The position numbers were made by a program, and so were the translations under genes. The notes beneath the pieces were generated by a model. It worked only from the letters and a program-made list of their open reading frames with translations. It was not told the DNA's origin and made no database searches. A DNA stretch of 64,000 nucleotides from Bacteroidota bacterium. GTDB taxonomy: Bacteria; Bacteroidota; Bacteroidia; 2-12-FULL-35-15. This document shows positions 59,956 to 64,000 of this stretch, piece after piece (positions within the stretch are counted from its first letter, which is position 1; every line of letters begins with the position of its first letter). The stretch spans positions 1 to 64,000 of the forward strand of contig JAFLBF010000010.1 of NCBI GenBank assembly GCA_017303895.1, given 5' to 3'.

Positions 59956-62487
59956 ATGGAAGCTAAATTTTCACCAAGAGTAAAAGACGTTATTACCTAC
60001 AGCCGCGAAGAAGCTTTGCGCCTGGGACATGACTATATTGGTACCGAACACTTATTGTTAGGGATCATCCGCGAAGGCGAAGGAACTGCAGTTAAGCTTC
60101 TTAAAGGGCTGGGCGTAGATCTGATGGACTTAAGAAAAACAATTGAGGATGCGATCGGAACAGGTAACCACAAGGTGGCGAATCTTGCCAATATCCCATT
60201 AATGAAACAAGCCGAAAGAGCTCTAAAGATCACTTATTTAGAGGCTAAGCTTTTTAAATCTGCCGTTATCGGTACAGAACATTTGATATTGTCCATTCTA
60301 AAGGATGAAGATAATGTGGCTACTAAATCGTTGAACAAGTTTAAAGTAGACTATGAGGTTATGAAAAAAGAATTGGAAATGTCAAAAACCGACCCGAAAG
60401 CTGAATTTCCGGGCACTCCTTCCGATGATGACGGGGATGATGATAGCTTCAGCGCATCCAGCAGCACTAAAAAGCCGGTGGATAGCAAATCAAAAACGCC
60501 TGTATTGGATAACTTCGGTCGCGACCTTACCAAAGCGGCTGAAGATGGTAAATTAGATCCAATCGTTGGTCGTGAAAAAGAGATCGAACGTGTATCTCAG
60601 ATCCTTTCCCGTAGAAAGAAAAACAATCCGATCTTGATTGGTGAACCGGGTGTTGGTAAATCAGCTATTGCTGAAGGATTGGCATTACGCATCGTACAGC
60701 GTAAAGTATCACGTGTATTGTTCGGAAAACGTGTAGTAACACTTGATCTTGCCTCCTTGGTGGCAGGAACAAAATACCGTGGTCAGTTCGAAGAGCGCAT
60801 GAAAGCAGTGATGAACGAATTGGAAAAATCACCGGATGTGATCCTCTTCATTGATGAGATCCACACCATCATTGGTGCTGGTGGTGCCAGCGGCTCATTG
60901 GATGCTTCCAATATGTTCAAACCGGCATTGGCTCGTGGAGAGATCCAATGTATCGGTGCGACTACACTTGATGAGTACCGTCAGTACATCGAGAAAGATG
61001 GTGCATTGGAAAGACGTTTCCAAAAGGTAATTGTAGAGCCGGCTACACCGGATGAAACATTGCAGATCTTGAATAACATCAAAGCGAAATACGAAGATCA
61101 TCACAATGTAACTTACACTGATGAAGCATTAAAAGCGTGTGTGAGTTTAACTGCACGTTATATCACAGACAGACATTTGCCGGATAAAGCGATCGATGCA
61201 TTGGATGAAGCTGGTTCACGTGTACACATTACCAATATCAATGTGCCGAAGAACATTGTGGAGATCGAGAAAAAATTAGAAGAGATCAAAGAAGAAAAGA
61301 ACAAAGTGGTTCGTTCTCAGAAATATGAAGAGGCTGCCCGCTTAAGAGATACTGAGCGTCAATTGTTAGAACAATTGGATGCAGCTAAAAAAGCATGGGA
61401 AGAAGAGAGCAAAACACACCGTGAAATGGTAACGGAAGAAAATGTAGCTGAAGTAGTAGCAATGATGACTGGTGTTCCTGTTCAACGTGTGGCACAAAAC
61501 GAAGGCGACAAATTGATCCGTATGGCGGATGAGTTAAAAGGTAAAGTGATCGGACAGGATGATGCGGTGAAAAAAGTTGTAAAAGCGATTCAACGTAACC
61601 GTGCCGGATTAAAAGATCCGAACAAACCAATTGGATCCTTCATTTTCCTTGGTCCTACCGGTGTTGGTAAAACACAATTAGCGAAGATCTTATCGAAATA
61701 TTTATTTGATAATGATGATGCCTTGATCCGCATCGATATGAGTGAGTACATGGAGAAATTTGCTGTATCCCGTTTAGTGGGAGCGCCTCCGGGATACGTT
61801 GGATACGAAGAAGGTGGTCAGTTAACCGAAAAAGTGCGCAGACGTCCCTACTCTATCGTATTGTTAGATGAGATCGAAAAAGCACATCCTGACGTATTTA
61901 ACTTGTTATTGCAAGCTTTGGATGATGGACAAATGACGGATAGTTTAGGTCGTAAGATCGACTTTAAGAATACCATCATTATCATGACATCCAACATTGG
62001 TGCTCGTCAGTTAAAAGATTTCGGTCAAGGTGTTGGTTTCACCACCACTGCTAAAAAAGAATCGGAAGAAGAACATTCAAAAGGTGTGATCGAGAATGCA
62101 TTGAAAAAAGCATTTGCTCCTGAGTTCTTGAATCGTATTGATGATGTGATCATGTTTAACTCATTGAGTCGTGAAGACATTCATAAGATCATTGATATTG
62201 AATTGAACAGCTTGTACGGCCGTATCAATGGATTAGGTTATGGTGTAAAAGTATCGGAAGAGGCAAAAGACTTTATCTCCGACAAAGGATACGATTCACA
62301 ATTTGGTGCACGTCCGTTGAAGCGTGCGATACAAAAATACCTGGAAGATCCATTGGCTGAAGAGATCATCAAATCGAACTTAAGTGAAGGAGATGTAATT
62401 GAAGTGGATGTAGAGAACGATGAGATCAAGATCAAGATCAGCAAACCAAAAGAGCCAAAAGCAAAGAAGTCTAAAAAAGATGAATAA
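59956..62487 (+). CDS. clpC: ATP-dependent Clp protease ATP-binding subunit ClpC
   Basis: A class I Hsp100 unfoldase that feeds ClpP. Domains: double Clp-N repeat (about 3-145), acidic linker ([17 protein letters not shown]), AAA-1 with GEPGVGKS near 230 and [10 protein letters not shown], the UVR/middle segment ([25 protein letters not shown] near 453), and AAA-2 with [13 protein letters not shown] near 567 and [12 protein letters not shown]. The ClpP-binding loop is seen as VGF in [10 protein letters not shown]. Length 843 matches ClpC. The C-terminus is Lys-rich ([13 protein letters not shown]). It stands alone. Confidence 0.95.
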   Translation: MEAKFSPRVKDVITYSREEALRLGHDYIGTEHLLLGIIREGEGTAVKLLKGLGVDLMDLRKTIEDAIGTGNHKVANLANIPLMKQAERALKITYLEAKLFKSAVIGTEHLILSILKDEDNVATKSLNKFKVDYEVMKKELEMSKTDPKAEFPGTPSDDDGDDDSFSASSSTKKPVDSKSKTPVLDNFGRDLTKAAEDGKLDPIVGREKEIERVSQILSRRKKNNPILIGEPGVGKSAIAEGLALRIVQRKVSRVLFGKRVVTLDLASLVAGTKYRGQFEERMKAVMNELEKSPDVILFIDEIHTIIGAGGASGSLDASNMFKPALARGEIQCIGATTLDEYRQYIEKDGALERRFQKVIVEPATPDETLQILNNIKAKYEDHHNVTYTDEALKACVSLTARYITDRHLPDKAIDALDEAGSRVHITNINVPKNIVEIEKKLEEIKEEKNKVVRSQKYEEAARLRDTERQLLEQLDAAKKAWEEESKTHREMVTEENVAEVVAMMTGVPVQRVAQNEGDKLIRMADELKGKVIGQDDAVKKVVKAIQRNRAGLKDPNKPIGSFIFLGPTGVGKTQLAKILSKYLFDNDDALIRIDMSEYMEKFAVSRLVGAPPGYVGYEEGGQLTEKVRRRPYSIVLLDEIEKAHPDVFNLLLQALDDGQMTDSLGRKIDFKNTIIIMTSNIGARQLKDFGQGVGFTTTAKKESEEEHSKGVIENALKKAFAPEFLNRIDDVIMFNSLSREDIHKIIDIELNSLYGRINGLGYGVKVSEEAKDFISDKGYDSQFGARPLKRAIQKYLEDPLAEEIIKSNLSEGDVIEVDVENDEIKIKISKPKEPKAKKSKKDE

Positions 62488-62489
62488 AT

Positions 62490-62519
62490 AAAAAGCGGAG
62501 CAAGATGCTCCGCTTTTTT
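62490..62519. terminator. Bidirectional terminator after clpC
   Basis: AAAAAGCGGAGCA, loop AGA, TGCTCCGCTTTTT between convergent genes. Confidence 0.9.
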
Positions 62520-62913
62520 ATTTTACCATGGGCTTATTTTCATTTTCCCATTTCATAAATCCACCTTTGAGATCGATCACCTGCTTGAATCCTTTTTTCT
62601 TCATGATCTTGGCTGTAAGCGGACTCCGGTGTTGTGTCTGACAATAAATAAAAACAGGCTTACTCTTATCTAAAGTGTCAATGCATTTCTTGATGTCGCC
62701 ACCAAAATAGCTGATATTGATAGCATTTTTGATATGGCTCTTGGCATATTCTTTATTGGTTCGTACATCAACAATAATTGCATCGCTGGTATTCGCCATT
62801 TTTTGTTCGTACTCAGACACTTTTAGCTCTTCATACTGAAACCCGGCTGAGTGTTTCCAGGCATTGCAGCTCAAAAGCATCAACAGTGGAATAAATAAAA
62901 GATATTTTTTCAT
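62518..62913 (-). CDS. Rhodanese-domain lipoprotein
   Basis: A lipoprotein signal (MKKYLLFIPLLMLLSC) precedes a single rhodanese domain (about 35-128): DAIIVDVRTNKEYAKSHIKNAINISYF and the active-site loop VFIYCQTQHRSPLTAKIM with the catalytic Cys and the C-x4-R pattern. It is a periplasmic persulfide carrier or sulfurtransferase; the acceptor is unknown. Confidence 0.9.
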   Translation of the reverse strand: MKKYLLFIPLLMLLSCNAWKHSAGFQYEELKVSEYEQKMANTSDAIIVDVRTNKEYAKSHIKNAINISYFGGDIKKCIDTLDKSKPVFIYCQTQHRSPLTAKIMKKKGFKQVIDLKGGFMKWENENKPMVK

Positions 62914-62966
62914 GCATCGAATGTAGCGGATAAATAAAGAAAGAAAAATGAGATGGATCAGGATGT

Positions 62967-63698
62967 TTACTTCCAGCGGTATTTAAAACTCTCGTACTTC
63001 CCTTTAATGGCCATCACCAATTCAAACTGTGAAGCCGACTGAATGAATTCATCACTCAGATTAAGGTATTTGATGAAGGCATCAAATTCTTCATCAGGCA
63101 GGTCGATCACATCATTTTTGATATAGATGCGGAACAGATCCTTCAACACATCACGTTTCAACTCTTCGTTCTCCCACTCTGCTACTTTGCGTTTGGAGCG
63201 CTCAAACTTACTGAATCGTTCGTATAAAAAAGTGATCGGACTCGACATTGCATCGGCTGTTCCTTGTGTGGAATAAGTATTTTTCACTCCCAATTTGTTG
63301 ATATCTTTCTGAATATCATTTAAACTTCTGTTGGCAAATACACTCACCTCTTTCAATTCAAAACGAAGATGTTTGAGCGGCACTTCTACATAATAGCTTT
63401 CTTTATCTATTGAATCTTTTAAGCAGATCTTCTTGGTATGAAATCCTAATGCAGAAAAAACGAGTGTATCTGTCTTGTATGCTTTTAAGCTGAATTTTCC
63501 TTCTGAGTCGGCAAAGCTGCCATTGTTTGTGCGCTTGTTGATCACCATCAATTTGGGCAATGGTAATTTTGGATCTTCAAAATCGAATGCTTTCCCGGAG
63601 ACGGTAATTGTTTGAACCTGTGCATTCACATTCCCTAATTGAAAGCAAACAAATGCCACACAGAGTAGAATGCTTGCTTTTATTTGGGTTAAGTTCAT
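62967..63698 (-). CDS. Exported carboxypeptidase-regulatory-like domain protein
   Basis: A signal peptide (ends GNVNAQ) precedes a CarboxypepD_reg-like/CNA-B-type beta-sandwich (about 30-110: ITVSGKAFDFEDPKLPLPKLMVINKRTNNGSFADSEGKFSLKAYKTDTLVFSALGFHTKKI). The C-terminal half (about 120-243) is helical and charged (ERFSKFERSKRKVAEWENEELKRDVLKDLFRIYIKNDVIDLPDEEFDAFIKYL), a pattern repeated in many Bacteroidota surface proteins of unknown role. A single gene. Confidence 0.8.
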   Translation of the reverse strand: MNLTQIKASILLCVAFVCFQLGNVNAQVQTITVSGKAFDFEDPKLPLPKLMVINKRTNNGSFADSEGKFSLKAYKTDTLVFSALGFHTKKICLKDSIDKESYYVEVPLKHLRFELKEVSVFANRSLNDIQKDINKLGVKNTYSTQGTADAMSSPITFLYERFSKFERSKRKVAEWENEELKRDVLKDLFRIYIKNDVIDLPDEEFDAFIKYLNLSDEFIQSASQFELVMAIKGKYESFKYRWK

Positions 63699-63765
63699 GA
63701 AACAAATTTAAGAATGATCGTGCTTTTAGAAAGCCAACAAAAGTTAAAACAGATTGCCCACCAAT

Positions 63766-64000
63766 TTATTGTTTGGCTTCTTCTGTTTGTAATTCTTCAA
63801 CAGGTTCTTCCACCTTCTTTTTTTTCTTGATGATCTTGGCTTTCGACTCTTCTCTTCTCAACAAACGCTCAATGTTCTTTTGATGCGTGATCAATACCAT
63901 GATGGCAATCAGAATAGAAAAGATGATCAACGAAGGAACTTTGGTTTGAAATACAACGATCACGATCACGGGGAAAGCCACTGCTGCAATCATGGAACCA
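63766..64000 (-). CDS. plsY: Glycerol-3-phosphate acyltransferase PlsY, C-terminal part
   Basis: The frame is open to the window edge, so only the last ~78 residues are seen. They include one TM (KVPSLIIFSILIAIMVLITH) and the PlsY end motif HQKNIERLLRREESKAKI, which corresponds to the conserved [RH]-x-NI-x-RL-x-GxE-x-K tail of PlsY. A Lys/Glu extension follows (KKKKKVEEPVEELQTEEAKQ). PlsY makes lysophosphatidic acid from acyl-phosphate and glycerol 3-phosphate. The identity rests on a short segment. Confidence 0.75.
   Translation of the reverse strand, partial: GSMIAAVAFPVIVIVVFQTKVPSLIIFSILIAIMVLITHQKNIERLLRREESKAKIIKKKKKVEEPVEELQTEEAKQ

Overview
The window looks like a chromosomal stretch of a Bacteroidota bacterium. 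The evidence is a set of lineage markers: a C-terminal type IX secretion sorting domain (35961-36989), a TamL-type Omp85 lipoprotein (41844-44330), a GrpE/DnaJ pair, a TPR/PD40 envelope protein, several small signal-peptide beta-barrels, weak Shine-Dalgarno sequences, and promoters of the Bacteroidota form TTG-N18/19-TAnnTTTG that can be read upstream of tRNAs, clpC, gmhA and HU. The first ~110 bases do not belong: they are GC-rich, encode a piece of a proteobacterial-type GyrA, and cut off the first native gene, so the left edge is probably an assembly chimera.

Layout. 1-2943: the chimeric edge, a truncated secreted protein and a secreted alpha/beta hydrolase, with hairpin repeats between them. 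3060-8475: an AT-rich accessory island with a DUF3883-type nuclease-like protein and two separate OLD-like ATPase/TOPRIM genes. Each OLD-like gene is built like an integron cassette, with a short gene start, an attC-like fold just after the stop codon, and a first-bases/last-box inverted repeat. An IS110-family element (about 5603-6860) is inserted in one of these attC-like sites. 8615-12767: a thioredoxin-fold protein, an ABC ATPase, dnaJ and grpE, with an 85-bp duplication between the last two. 12896-44330: mostly housekeeping genes (M32 carboxypeptidase, pckA, rsmE, two HU genes, pbpC, trmN6, rimM, rpsP, fmt, gmhA, comM/yifB, msrB, yceI, pnp, rpsO, accD, class I aldolase, tamL). 44454-46281: an rRNA methyltransferase and three tRNA genes (Ser-GCT, Pro-TGG, Arg-TCT), with four 90-bp tRNA-Arg-derived repeats directly before the real tRNA-Arg. 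46387-51182: a peptide-type ABC importer (binding lipoprotein plus two permeases, no ATPase). 51234-55440: a beta-barrel protein, mpl, a cold-shock gene and an unrecognised two-gene operon. 55788-64000: a TPR protein, gyrA, clpC, a rhodanese lipoprotein, a carboxypeptidase-regulatory-like protein and the C-terminal end of plsY.

The strongest discovery is in the IS110 element. Its 5' non-coding end folds into two loops that carry readable guides. One loop contains TAACGTTTTG and AAGCTGCA, which match the left and right flanks of the actual insertion site. The second contains TTGGAATG and CTAAAGGCA, which match the right and left ends of the element itself. All four guides meet at the same dinucleotide, TG. 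This is the layout expected of an IS110 bridge RNA, and here the target it names is an attC-like cassette recombination site. The transposase frame is broken by one base, so the copy may be dead or the base may be a sequencing error.
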